Shown one piece after another: positions 42,934-51,212 of a stretch of 64,000 bases of DNA. The position numbers and the translations under genes were made by a program. The stretch lies in contig NZ_CP048113.1 in assembly GCF_010093065.1 (NCBI RefSeq), positions 2,666,001 through 2,730,000 of the forward strand, in the 5' to 3' direction. This DNA is from Chitinophaga agri. GTDB lineage: Bacteria; Bacteroidota; Bacteroidia; Chitinophagales; Chitinophagaceae. The notes beneath the pieces are model-generated. The model searched no databases and was not told where the DNA came from. It saw only the letters and a program-made list of their open reading frames with translations. Positions within the stretch are counted from its first letter, which is position 1, and every line of letters starts with the position of its first letter.

Positions 42934-44313
42934 TTAAGGATTCTGTTGTAACTCCGGGTTGAGTTTGATATAATATTGAGCTATCGGGAATGTGTACCTG
43001 TTACCGGATGGCTCCAGGGTGTACGTAACACCCTGCCAGGTACGTGTATATGTCTTTGTGAACAGCGGATCATCTTTGAGACGACGCTGGTCAAACCAGG
43101 GCAGGAAGCGACAGAAGAACTCACGGCGGCGCTCCTGTACCACTTTAACGATGGCATCATTTGCATCGGCGGCGCTTAACGCTACATAGTCCGCTGGCTG
43201 GAAACGTTTCTGTCTCAGCGCATTCACCAGGTCCATTGCAGCACCTGCATTACCAGCTCTGGCCAGGCTTTCAGCCTTGATCAGCATCATTTCCGGTACA
43301 GAAGTACCGATGCTGCGGTTCTCATAATTGATCCTTTCGTAAGAGAAGAAACGACCAGTATACCCGGCACCAAGCATAGAAGCAGCATCTGCCGTGAACA
43401 GCTGGTAACGCATATCAGCAGGCCCCAGTAAGTCAAGCAGTTCCTGACTGAGCCTCAAAGTTGTAGGTGCCCACGAAAATGACGTACCTGCAATTTTACC
43501 CAGAATCGTCTCAGGATTGCTTCTCCTTAACGGCACTGTACCAGTGGTAAGATCAAGTAATGTGGACTTGAGGGAAAGCGCACTGTCCGCATAAAGCCCC
43601 GCTGCAGGATAATTGCCCATCAGTAAATACATTCTGGCCAGTAATGACCATGCAGCAGCTTTACCTGGTATGGTATTATACTGTGTAGCACGTGGAAGCG
43701 ACAGCGCCGCTGTTTTCAGATCGGCCTCAATACGGCTGTATACCTCTGCAACTGATGCGCGGCTCAGCGATTGATCCAGCGTAGGTATCAGCAGTAGCGG
43801 CACACCCAGATCGGCTGATGCGGTAGCTGCCTTATATGGTTTCCCATATTCGTTCACCAGGTTGAGATAAGCATCTGCCCGGTGTGTTAATGCCTCGGCC
43901 ACCAGCGCAGCCTTTTCTTCTGCGGTACCATCAGCGACACCGGGTACTTCCGCGATGATCACGTTACTATTATAGATAGTGCTATAGTAGGCTTCCCAGT
44001 CCCTGTCTCTGTCCAGTGAGTTTTCATAGATCGGCGACTGCCAGTTATAACAGTTCCTGAAATACAGGGTGTAGGTAGAACTGGATGCACCTACCTGCTG
44101 GTCATTATCTACTATATCCACATCGGCCGAAGCGATGTCAGGCAGGTAACCACCAGTTTCAAATGAACCTGTGTTATTGAGGAGATAACGATAGTTAACT
44201 AACTGGCCAGGAATAAGTGAACCCTGGGTTTTTATATCGACATATTTGGAACAGCCGGCAGCCAGGAACATCGTTCCGAGTGCTGCAACTGCTATATTTA
44301 ATTTTTTCATCAT
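42934..44313 (-). CDS. SusD/RagB-family surface nutrient-binding lipoprotein
   Basis: A 459-residue lipoprotein (lipid Cys21). The N-terminal TPR-like helices include EEKAALVAEALTHRADAYLNLVNEYGKPYK, which is typical of SusD proteins. The C-terminal RagB motif VNALRQKRFQPADYV and VVQERRREFFCRFLPWFDQRRLKDDPLF is clear. It captures a substrate and lids the SusC barrel encoded 16 nt upstream. The substrate is unknown, as no glycosidase lies in the operon. Confidence 0.9.
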   Translation of the reverse strand: MMKKLNIAVAALGTMFLAAGCSKYVDIKTQGSLIPGQLVNYRYLLNNTGSFETGGYLPDIASADVDIVDNDQQVGASSSTYTLYFRNCYNWQSPIYENSLDRDRDWEAYYSTIYNSNVIIAEVPGVADGTAEEKAALVAEALTHRADAYLNLVNEYGKPYKAATASADLGVPLLLIPTLDQSLSRASVAEVYSRIEADLKTAALSLPRATQYNTIPGKAAAWSLLARMYLLMGNYPAAGLYADSALSLKSTLLDLTTGTVPLRRSNPETILGKIAGTSFSWAPTTLRLSQELLDLLGPADMRYQLFTADAASMLGAGYTGRFFSYERINYENRSIGTSVPEMMLIKAESLARAGNAGAAMDLVNALRQKRFQPADYVALSAADANDAIVKVVQERRREFFCRFLPWFDQRRLKDDPLFTKTYTRTWQGVTYTLEPSGNRYTFPIAQYYIKLNPELQQNP

Positions 44314-44329
44314 CAGGCTTTTTCAGTGA

Positions 44330-47300
44330 TTATAAACCAATGTTGATCATCAGACTGTAGTTTCTGGTTGGTGGCAGGTGCATAATGTTGCTTGCCAGTG
44401 TCGGAACGAAGTCAGGATCCAGTCCCAGATCATTTTTCTTCCAGAGCAGACCGAGGTTACGCACAATACCACTTACGCGGATATTCTTTGCAAACACTTT
44501 TCCTGCCAGCGCTTCCGGCAACTGATAGGCGAGAGATACTTCGCGGAAGCGAACGTAACTGCCAGACTGCACATTGGCATCTGAGAATGCATATCGGAAT
44601 GCTGCCTGACTGGAATAAGCATTACCCATTACAGGCACGATCGTCTTTTCTTCGTCACCTGGCTGCCTCCAGCGGTCAGCAACGTCGCTGGTCAATGTAT
44701 AGAAGAATCTTCTTGCACTTGGATAGTTGTTCACAGCTGGTTTCAGGAACACGTTACCAAGGTTATAGGTGATCAATGCATAGAGTGACCAGCTTTTATA
44801 GCGGAATGTATTGTTCACAGAACCATAGTAAGGTGCGGAACGACGACCCGCATATTTCAGCGCATCCACACTTGTCAGGTTCTGATTCGGCAGCAGTTTC
44901 TCTCCTTTTTCGTTGTAGATCTGTGTCAGACCGGTGTTACTCAGGCCTGCGTTTCTGTATACCCACACGGCATCGTTAGGATATCCATCGAGTACCGCAT
45001 TGGACAGGCTGGAGAACAGTGACGAAGTGGCCTGAAAACGGTTATCTGTGATCTTGTTGTTATTGTAAGAGAAGTTCACACCCAGACTCCATCCAAACTG
45101 CTTGCTGTCAATGATCGCACCATTCACTGCGACGTCTATACCACGATTATTCATTGATACACCATTTCTTTGCAAGCTGTTGGTAGAACCGAGATAAGTT
45201 GGATTGATCTCCAGGTCATAGATAATATCTTTCCCGTTCTTATTATAAACCTCAAACATACCGCTCAGTCTTCCGTTGAACAGGGAGTAATCAATTCCGA
45301 CATTCGTCACATACGTGCTCTCCCAACGAAGTCCCGGGTTAGCAAAACCGGTAATGCTGGCGTAAGGAAGGTTGGTCTGTAAGTCGGAAGAACCGAGGGA
45401 GATATTGGTGAAAGGACGCAGCTCACGGTTGATGTTACCATTCACACCATACGTACCGCGCAATGTCAGATTAGTGATCCAGGTAAGGTCCTTCATGAAA
45501 TCTTCACGGGTGATATTCCAGCTGGCGCCTGCTGACCAGAACGGACGGGCCCTGTATTTTCTGTCAAGCCCGAAGTTATTGTAGTCGTCATAACGTACGC
45601 TACCTGACACGGTATATCTTCCCATCAATGTATATGCGGCATTACCGAAGTAAGACAGGAAGCGGTTTCTGCGATTAGTCTGGGTCGGGCCCTGACCAAA
45701 AGAACCGATACCATCTACAGTGTTGTAATAAGTCGCATAGTTCACCGCCTGCTGAATCCCTGTCTCCGGATTGTAGCCATACAAGGTGAAGGTGGAAGCA
45801 CCACCGTTTGTTTCGCGGGTCTCAGCACCAGCCAGTGCATTCAGTTCATGAATACCACCAAATCCCTTATTGAAGGAAAACTGCCCTCTGATGCTATGGT
45901 TGTTCTGGGTGGTATAGTTATTCATAAAGATAGCACCATCAGGCACATTGTGTACCAGCCGCCCACCCTGGATAAGCGTACCCAGGTTATAAATATTGCG
46001 GGTGTAGAATGAATTAACATCGTTCAATACTTCATTCTTAAAGTTCACACGTTCTGTTGCATAGGAGCCTGTAAATGTCAGGCCTTTATAGATTGGAATA
46101 TTCAGGCTCAGGGTACCTGAGTAGTTATTATCGGATGCGCTGTTATTCACCAGGGATAATTCATTCAGGTAGTCGTATGACCAGTCTTTATATCCCAGGT
46201 TTTCCAGTGAGTCAGCATAGTGTTGACCTATGTTATAATAATATTTGGAATGATTACCGTCAGCACCAACAATGCTATTGTAAGGCATAAAGGTATTCGC
46301 ACCATTCAGCAATACACTGGCGCCACGGCCATTCTGTTTATAGTTAAAGAAGGAACCTTTCAGGCTCAACGACAAGGTGATCTTTTTAATGATCTTCAGC
46401 TCCTGGTTGGCGGTCAGCGTGATCCTTTCTCCGGAGCTACCCACGTTACTCGGTCGTTCTTTGGCATAGGAACCAGATACGAAATAAGTATGCACATCGG
46501 AACCGCCACTTACAGACAGATTATAGTTCTGGCTGGTCGCGCTCTGCATCAGGTAATCCTGTACTTGTCCATAGTTGTTTATACCACCCAGTTGTGCTGC
46601 TCTTGCATCATACTGTGCCTGTGTGATCCTTCCGCTACGCAGCTGGAAAGCCAGGTCAGTACCTTCAGTCACATAATATTTGATACCCGAAGTATACGGG
46701 TTATATGTAGCGGCATTGATAACACCTTTATCTACCATCTCTTTTTCAAAATCCAGCATCTGAGCAGCATTCATGAGCGGCAGATAGCTGATGGAAGGTC
46801 TGGACTGCGTACCAAGACCTACAGAAAAGTTAACCGATGGCATACGCATCCTGCCTTTCTTGGTAGTGATCACGATCACACCATTCGCGGCACGGGAACC
46901 CCAGATAGAAGCAGCTGCGGCATCACGCAGGAAAGTGATCTGCTCAATATCGTTTGGGTTCATTGTTTTCAGGTCCAGTTCAGTAGGAAAACCATCCACT
47001 ACGATCAGTGGCATTCTTTCACTTCTGAGGGTGGTTGTACCCCGTATATTCACACCATAATCGTTCTGGCCGATCGTCCTGGTATTACTACCGATAGCTG
47101 GCGTAACGTTATCATATACAAAACTGTTATCGCCGGCAGTCACCTGCATCTGTAAGCCAGGCACCTGTCCTTCCAGGCGTTGCAGCACGTTGGCGGTTGG
47201 GATTTTCTCCAGTTCTTTTGCGGTCACTACACCGAATGAACCAGTTGCACGTTCTTTAGGCAGGTTCACATAACCGGTAGAAACGACTTCAACAGGTTTG

Positions 47301-47983
47301 AGATAACCGGTTTTGTCTTTAAGTTTCACATCATACCAGGTCGTTCTTGACAGCTGAATATCTTTTGTTTCGTAAGCAATACAGGACACCTGCAAACTAC
47401 GTGCGGTCAATGGCGTATTGATCACATACTCACCCTGTGGATTTGTCAGCGTCATCACATTTGTACCTGGCACTCTTACAGTAGCGGAAGTGATCGGGGC
47501 ATCATTTTCATCTGTTACAGTGCCCCTTACGGTACGAAAATTACTTTGTTCATCTTCACCCTGGCTGATCTCCACCTGAATAGTCCTTACCGGTGGCTGA
47601 CCGGGAGCTGCCTGTGACTTTGCAGCTTCCTCCGGTACCACCTGGCTGGTTTTTGATTTATCTTTTGATGCAGGTTCTGCAGCTTTACTATATACAGCGT
47701 ACTGCGTACTACTCAGTTTCCTGAACTGCAAATGGTATGGCTTCAGGATAACATCCAGATAAGCTTCTACATTCTTAAAACTGGCGTTGGGCAATAAGGC
47801 AGCTGTCTTATTGGTGACCAGTTCATCTTCATAGATAAAAGATACATGAAACCTTGAAGAGGCATTTTTAAGCGCTTCTTTCAGCGAGATTCCTGGTTGA
47901 TTTTGGCGGGTTACGGCAGCAAACATCTGCAAACTGCAAAATAGCAGGCAGCAGAAGGCCGCAACCTTTTTCAGATTGATCAT
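44330..47983 (-). CDS. SusC/RagA TonB-dependent outer-membrane transporter
   Basis: A 1217-residue transporter. After the signal peptide an STN domain (about 30-100) lies ahead of the CarboxypepD_reg-like domain (VRGTVTDENDAPITSATVRVPGTN, about 148-222). The plug follows (TGSFGVVTAKELEKIPTANVLQRLEGQVPGLQMQ and ITFLRDAAAASIWGSRAANGVIVITTKKG), then a long barrel ending in NYSLMINIGL. The STN domain signals to FecR, which is encoded upstream with its ECF sigma factor. A SusC and SusD pair imports a large ligand using TonB energy. The ligand is not identified. Confidence 0.92.
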   Translation of the reverse strand: MINLKKVAAFCCLLFCSLQMFAAVTRQNQPGISLKEALKNASSRFHVSFIYEDELVTNKTAALLPNASFKNVEAYLDVILKPYHLQFRKLSSTQYAVYSKAAEPASKDKSKTSQVVPEEAAKSQAAPGQPPVRTIQVEISQGEDEQSNFRTVRGTVTDENDAPITSATVRVPGTNVMTLTNPQGEYVINTPLTARSLQVSCIAYETKDIQLSRTTWYDVKLKDKTGYLKPVEVVSTGYVNLPKERATGSFGVVTAKELEKIPTANVLQRLEGQVPGLQMQVTAGDNSFVYDNVTPAIGSNTRTIGQNDYGVNIRGTTTLRSERMPLIVVDGFPTELDLKTMNPNDIEQITFLRDAAAASIWGSRAANGVIVITTKKGRMRMPSVNFSVGLGTQSRPSISYLPLMNAAQMLDFEKEMVDKGVINAATYNPYTSGIKYYVTEGTDLAFQLRSGRITQAQYDARAAQLGGINNYGQVQDYLMQSATSQNYNLSVSGGSDVHTYFVSGSYAKERPSNVGSSGERITLTANQELKIIKKITLSLSLKGSFFNYKQNGRGASVLLNGANTFMPYNSIVGADGNHSKYYYNIGQHYADSLENLGYKDWSYDYLNELSLVNNSASDNNYSGTLSLNIPIYKGLTFTGSYATERVNFKNEVLNDVNSFYTRNIYNLGTLIQGGRLVHNVPDGAIFMNNYTTQNNHSIRGQFSFNKGFGGIHELNALAGAETRETNGGASTFTLYGYNPETGIQQAVNYATYYNTVDGIGSFGQGPTQTNRRNRFLSYFGNAAYTLMGRYTVSGSVRYDDYNNFGLDRKYRARPFWSAGASWNITREDFMKDLTWITNLTLRGTYGVNGNINRELRPFTNISLGSSDLQTNLPYASITGFANPGLRWESTYVTNVGIDYSLFNGRLSGMFEVYNKNGKDIIYDLEINPTYLGSTNSLQRNGVSMNNRGIDVAVNGAIIDSKQFGWSLGVNFSYNNNKITDNRFQATSSLFSSLSNAVLDGYPNDAVWVYRNAGLSNTGLTQIYNEKGEKLLPNQNLTSVDALKYAGRRSAPYYGSVNNTFRYKSWSLYALITYNLGNVFLKPAVNNYPSARRFFYTLTSDVADRWRQPGDEEKTIVPVMGNAYSSQAAFRYAFSDANVQSGSYVRFREVSLAYQLPEALAGKVFAKNIRVSGIVRNLGLLWKKNDLGLDPDFVPTLASNIMHLPPTRNYSLMINIGL

Positions 47984-48032
47984 GCCCTGTTGTGATTTTG
48001 ATTAAAAAACTTGTCCCCTGTTCGTTAGCTTC

Positions 48033-49055
48033 TTAGTTGGGTGTGATTATGATGGTTGAGTCACCCATTTGTGATACGTCAGCGTGTAGTATCAATGCAA
48101 GCGCGTTAATTAAAACCTGTTTATCCTTCATATCGATATCGCCACTGATCTTTTTATTAAGTAAAGCGGTATCGGTCAGTTGAATATGATATCCCCAGTC
48201 GTCTTCCAGTCTTGCGAACAGATCAGCCACACTGGTTTGTTCCAGTTGCAGCTTCCGTTCCTGCCAGCTTGTATAGCTGCTGACCGGCACTATCTTCTTC
48301 TTCAGTTCTTTCTTATTATACGTGGCGAGTTCGCCGGGACGGGACAGCAGTTGCTGTTCGCCCGCTGCTGCAACCATCACCTTCCCGGTAGTGAGCATGA
48401 CATCACTGATGCCTCTGCGGTTGCGCACATTAAAGGACGTGCCTAATACCTGTACATCGAGATCGCCGCTATGTACCTGGAATCGTTGGGAAGCATCATT
48501 GCTGGCGACAGGCTTTACCTCAAAGAAGGCTTCTCCTTTCACCCACACTTCCCTGGGGGAGCTGCTGCTCCACTGTTCACTGTACCGGATGCTGGAATTA
48601 CCATTCAGTTTCACCCTGGTACCATCCGGCAGGGATACATCTTTTACTTCTCCGTAAACAGATGCAATATTGATTTCATTGTTCACCGGACGGAATATTA
48701 TCCATACCGCTACCGCCAGTGCGATGACCGCTGCGGCTGCCATCCAGATGCGAGTTGCGGAGCGTACCGTTGTTGGCCGCGGCCTAACCGGCTGCGCCTG
48801 TGGCAATGCCTGTAAAATGCGTTTCCAGCTATCTTCCTGCTGTTGTGTAGTAGGCATGTCTGCAATGACATACATGCTACGTGCAATAGCAGCTGCCCTG
48901 TCTACATCAGCCACCTTTTGCGGATATGTCTGCATGAAATTCTCCCAGAACCTGCTGCCAGCTGCATCAGGAAACCTTACCCATTCAAGGAAGTAAGGGT
49001 CTGCAGCCAGTTGAATGGCAGTAAAGCTGGCATAGTAATGAACGGAGCGTTTCAT
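48033..49055 (-). CDS. FecR-family anti-sigma factor
   Basis: A 340-residue protein from the ATG at 49055 (the ATG at 49106 adds 17 weak residues). The cytoplasmic N-terminus (1-100) binds the sigma factor. A single membrane segment (103-121, IWMAAAAVIALAVAVWII) leads to the FecR domain, with VSLPDGTRVKLNGNSSIRYSEQW. A C-terminal DUF4974 domain (STN-like) ends it (LEQTSVADLFARLEDDWGYHIQLTDTALLNKKISG). It relays ligand uptake by the SusC plug to the ECF sigma factor encoded upstream. It precedes the SusC gene by 49 nt. Confidence 0.88.
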   Translation of the reverse strand: MKRSVHYYASFTAIQLAADPYFLEWVRFPDAAGSRFWENFMQTYPQKVADVDRAAAIARSMYVIADMPTTQQQEDSWKRILQALPQAQPVRPRPTTVRSATRIWMAAAAVIALAVAVWIIFRPVNNEINIASVYGEVKDVSLPDGTRVKLNGNSSIRYSEQWSSSSPREVWVKGEAFFEVKPVASNDASQRFQVHSGDLDVQVLGTSFNVRNRRGISDVMLTTGKVMVAAAGEQQLLSRPGELATYNKKELKKKIVPVSSYTSWQERKLQLEQTSVADLFARLEDDWGYHIQLTDTALLNKKISGDIDMKDKQVLINALALILHADVSQMGDSTIIITPN

Positions 49056-49218
49056 TCTTGTGATTCGATTTTGGTAAGCGTTTGTATATAAAAGAAGGAA
49101 ATACACTAAAAGTGCCCCACGTTTCTTGATTTTTTTTTAATTTTTTTTGAAATAGCTGGAAAATGAGAAAGAAGAGGAGGATCCAGTGGGGGGCTAAATG
49201 GACATATCAGGCTAAATA

Positions 49219-49800
49219 TCAACCTCTTAACAAAGACAACAACAGGACTATAGCGGGTCCGCCCATAATTTCCTTCAGAGAAGCCAGTGCACGGGCAGAT
49301 AATTTGTAGGTGGCCCTGACCTGCATATCCATGATTTCAGCGATCTCCTCAAAGGAACGGCCTTCGAAGAAGCGAAACCAGATGATCTCCCGCTGACGGG
49401 CCGTCAATTGGGTAAGTGCCTGCTGGATCTGGCGGGACAGCATAGCGGCGTCCTCTCCTTCTATAAACCGGGCATCAAACCCCAGTTCAAAGGAAAAAGG
49501 CAATTCTTCTTCCTGGTAACTGGTATGCTGCTGCTCCTTGAGAAGACGGAATAAATGGTTACGGAATGATTTAAACAGATAGAGGTGGAACATGGAGTTG
49601 ACCGTCAGGCGTTCCCGGTACTTCCATAAGGCGATAAATGTTTCCTGCACAGCGTCCTCCACCAGGTGCGTGTCACCGGTAAATTTCTTTCCATAGTTAT
49701 ATAAAGCGGCGTTATATTGTTTATATAATGCTTCAAGACCTTTTACATCACTATTTCTGACCGCATCCCATAATAATTGTTCACCTGACAAACCGTACAA
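49219..49800 (-). CDS. ECF RNA polymerase sigma factor
   Basis: A 193-residue ECF sigma factor. Region 2 includes YGKKFTGDTHLVEDAVQETFIALWKYRERL and region 4 reads LTARQREIIWFRFFEGRSFEEIAEIMDMQVRATYKLSARALASLKEIM. The C-terminus is hydrophobic (AIVLLLSLLRG), as is common in this Bacteroidota subgroup. It lies first in the SusCD locus, with FecR next. It should activate the locus when FecR releases it. Confidence 0.88.
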   Translation of the reverse strand: MYGLSGEQLLWDAVRNSDVKGLEALYKQYNAALYNYGKKFTGDTHLVEDAVQETFIALWKYRERLTVNSMFHLYLFKSFRNHLFRLLKEQQHTSYQEEELPFSFELGFDARFIEGEDAAMLSRQIQQALTQLTARQREIIWFRFFEGRSFEEIAEIMDMQVRATYKLSARALASLKEIMGGPAIVLLLSLLRG

Positions 49801-49838
49801 TTTTAAATTTACAGTGCAAGACGTATAAATGTACGGGG

Positions 49839-49914
49839 AAAATTAGAAATTAGGAATTAGGAATTGGGAATTAGACATTGAAAGCGGCACTTCCGGTTCC
49901 TGATCCCTGATTTT
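49839..49914. repeat. Intergenic inverted-repeat element, copy C
   Basis: AAAATTAGAAATTAGGAA (49839-49856) pairs imperfectly with the arm at 49897-49914. The differences between the arms are mostly transitions. ATTAGGAATTAGGAAT and CGGCAC core are shared with copy B. It lies between the sigma gene and the DUF695 gene, which run the same way. Confidence 0.6.
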
Positions 49915-49915
49915 C

Positions 49916-51025
49916 TCAGACCCGGAATTTATCAAAAGAACGCCAGTATTTATCCTTGAAAACACTTAAGTTCATACTAATATTTTCACCATATTTATCC
50001 TGTATTGCATCAAACACTTTGCAAGGCAGACGGAAATCTTTGCAGGCCATATAAACCTTCCGCTTGTTGCCACCTGTTTGTCTGCCGATACTTAAATACC
50101 CCTCCACATCAGGCAATTGTGCTGCCATCTCATCCTCAATCTTATCCATCAGCTGGTACACCGGTTTATCGGGCATACCGTTTGTCCGTGTCCCCTCATA
50201 CTCCATTGTAAAGTCGATGATCCAGGGGTGCGATGCTTTCCCGTCCCAGTCCAGCAGGGTACTATTGACGATCATCACCAGCGGTCTGCCGTCTTCCAGT
50301 TCTCCGTTCAGGGATGCATACATGTCATCTTTCATATTATGGCGTACGGCATCGTATTTTTCCACGAACTCTTTCTGCCGCCAGTTCAGATATCCTTCCA
50401 GTTTTTCGATCGGTATCAGCTCCTGTACAGCCCCGTCCGGACCTTTTACGTCCAGTGAGTCAATAATAGTAATAGAATTCAGCTCCCCAAGATAGTTATC
50501 CAGGTAATTATATACACCCAGGGTAATATCCCTGTTGTTCTCCGCGGTAAAGTCCTGGTGGATGACGATAATCTTAATTTCATCGGGGTAATCCGGTTGT
50601 TCTTCCGGATAGAAGGACAGATTGTCTTTGGAAAATGTATACCCGGCCATTTCAAGGTTGAAATTACTGATGGCGGTGGGCGGTTTTGAAGGTGTAAATT
50701 TCCAGCCCAACATGTGCGGAGCGGCGGCAATCAGTTCTTCTACAAAATAGATATGGCGGAAGTTACCTTCTGCGGTGAACACCACTTCCACAGTATTGGC
50801 GTCCAGCATACCAGCCAGCAGGTACACACCTTCTCTCAGCTCTTTCAGTTTAGAAAACAGTGGCTCCAGAAAATCTCTGTTGACATCCTTTCCTGACTGG
50901 ATAGTTCTATGAAAGCGCTGTTCATCCTGCCGGAACCACTTCCAGAACTCCGCATAGTTACTAATCGGTTTTTCCGGCGTACTGAATAACGCTTTAATTT
51001 TTTTAATCAGCTTCATACGTAACAC
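49916..51025 (-). CDS. DUF695-like protein, unknown function
   Basis: A 369-residue soluble protein with a basic N-terminus (KLIKKIKALF) and no signal peptide. The first 230 residues hold FWKWFRQDEQRFHRTIQ, GVYLLAGMLDANTVEVVFTAEGN and GWKFTPSKPP. The rest ends in IDFTMEYEGTRTNGMPDKPVYQLMDKIEDEMAAQ and a DYRS-like tail (SVFKDKYWRSF), a layout known for Bacteroidota proteins called DUF695. No catalytic residues are evident. The function is unknown. The start may be Met1 or Met4. It lies alone between two SusCD loci. Confidence 0.55.
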   Translation of the reverse strand: MLRMKLIKKIKALFSTPEKPISNYAEFWKWFRQDEQRFHRTIQSGKDVNRDFLEPLFSKLKELREGVYLLAGMLDANTVEVVFTAEGNFRHIYFVEELIAAAPHMLGWKFTPSKPPTAISNFNLEMAGYTFSKDNLSFYPEEQPDYPDEIKIIVIHQDFTAENNRDITLGVYNYLDNYLGELNSITIIDSLDVKGPDGAVQELIPIEKLEGYLNWRQKEFVEKYDAVRHNMKDDMYASLNGELEDGRPLVMIVNSTLLDWDGKASHPWIIDFTMEYEGTRTNGMPDKPVYQLMDKIEDEMAAQLPDVEGYLSIGRQTGGNKRKVYMACKDFRLPCKVFDAIQDKYGENISMNLSVFKDKYWRSFDKFRV

Positions 51026-51212
51026 AAAAATACCTCATATCGAGATAAATCCCGCTTATTTTGTTCACTTCCCGGTCAGTCAGCAGGTGGTATAATTTCC
51101 CTCCGGTACCTTATGCCTTAAATACAATGCGTACCTCATTAAAGTTCACACCAATGAAGAAAGCCGGGCTGGAGAACCAGCGCCGGCGTTACATTCATCA
51201 CTCTATATACTA

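Noticed and set aside
46220..47155. A 311-codon open frame on the plus strand inside the first SusC gene
   Set aside because: It is antisense to a clear transporter with recognisable plug and barrel segments. Its product has no domain character and the composition is typical of a mirror frame.
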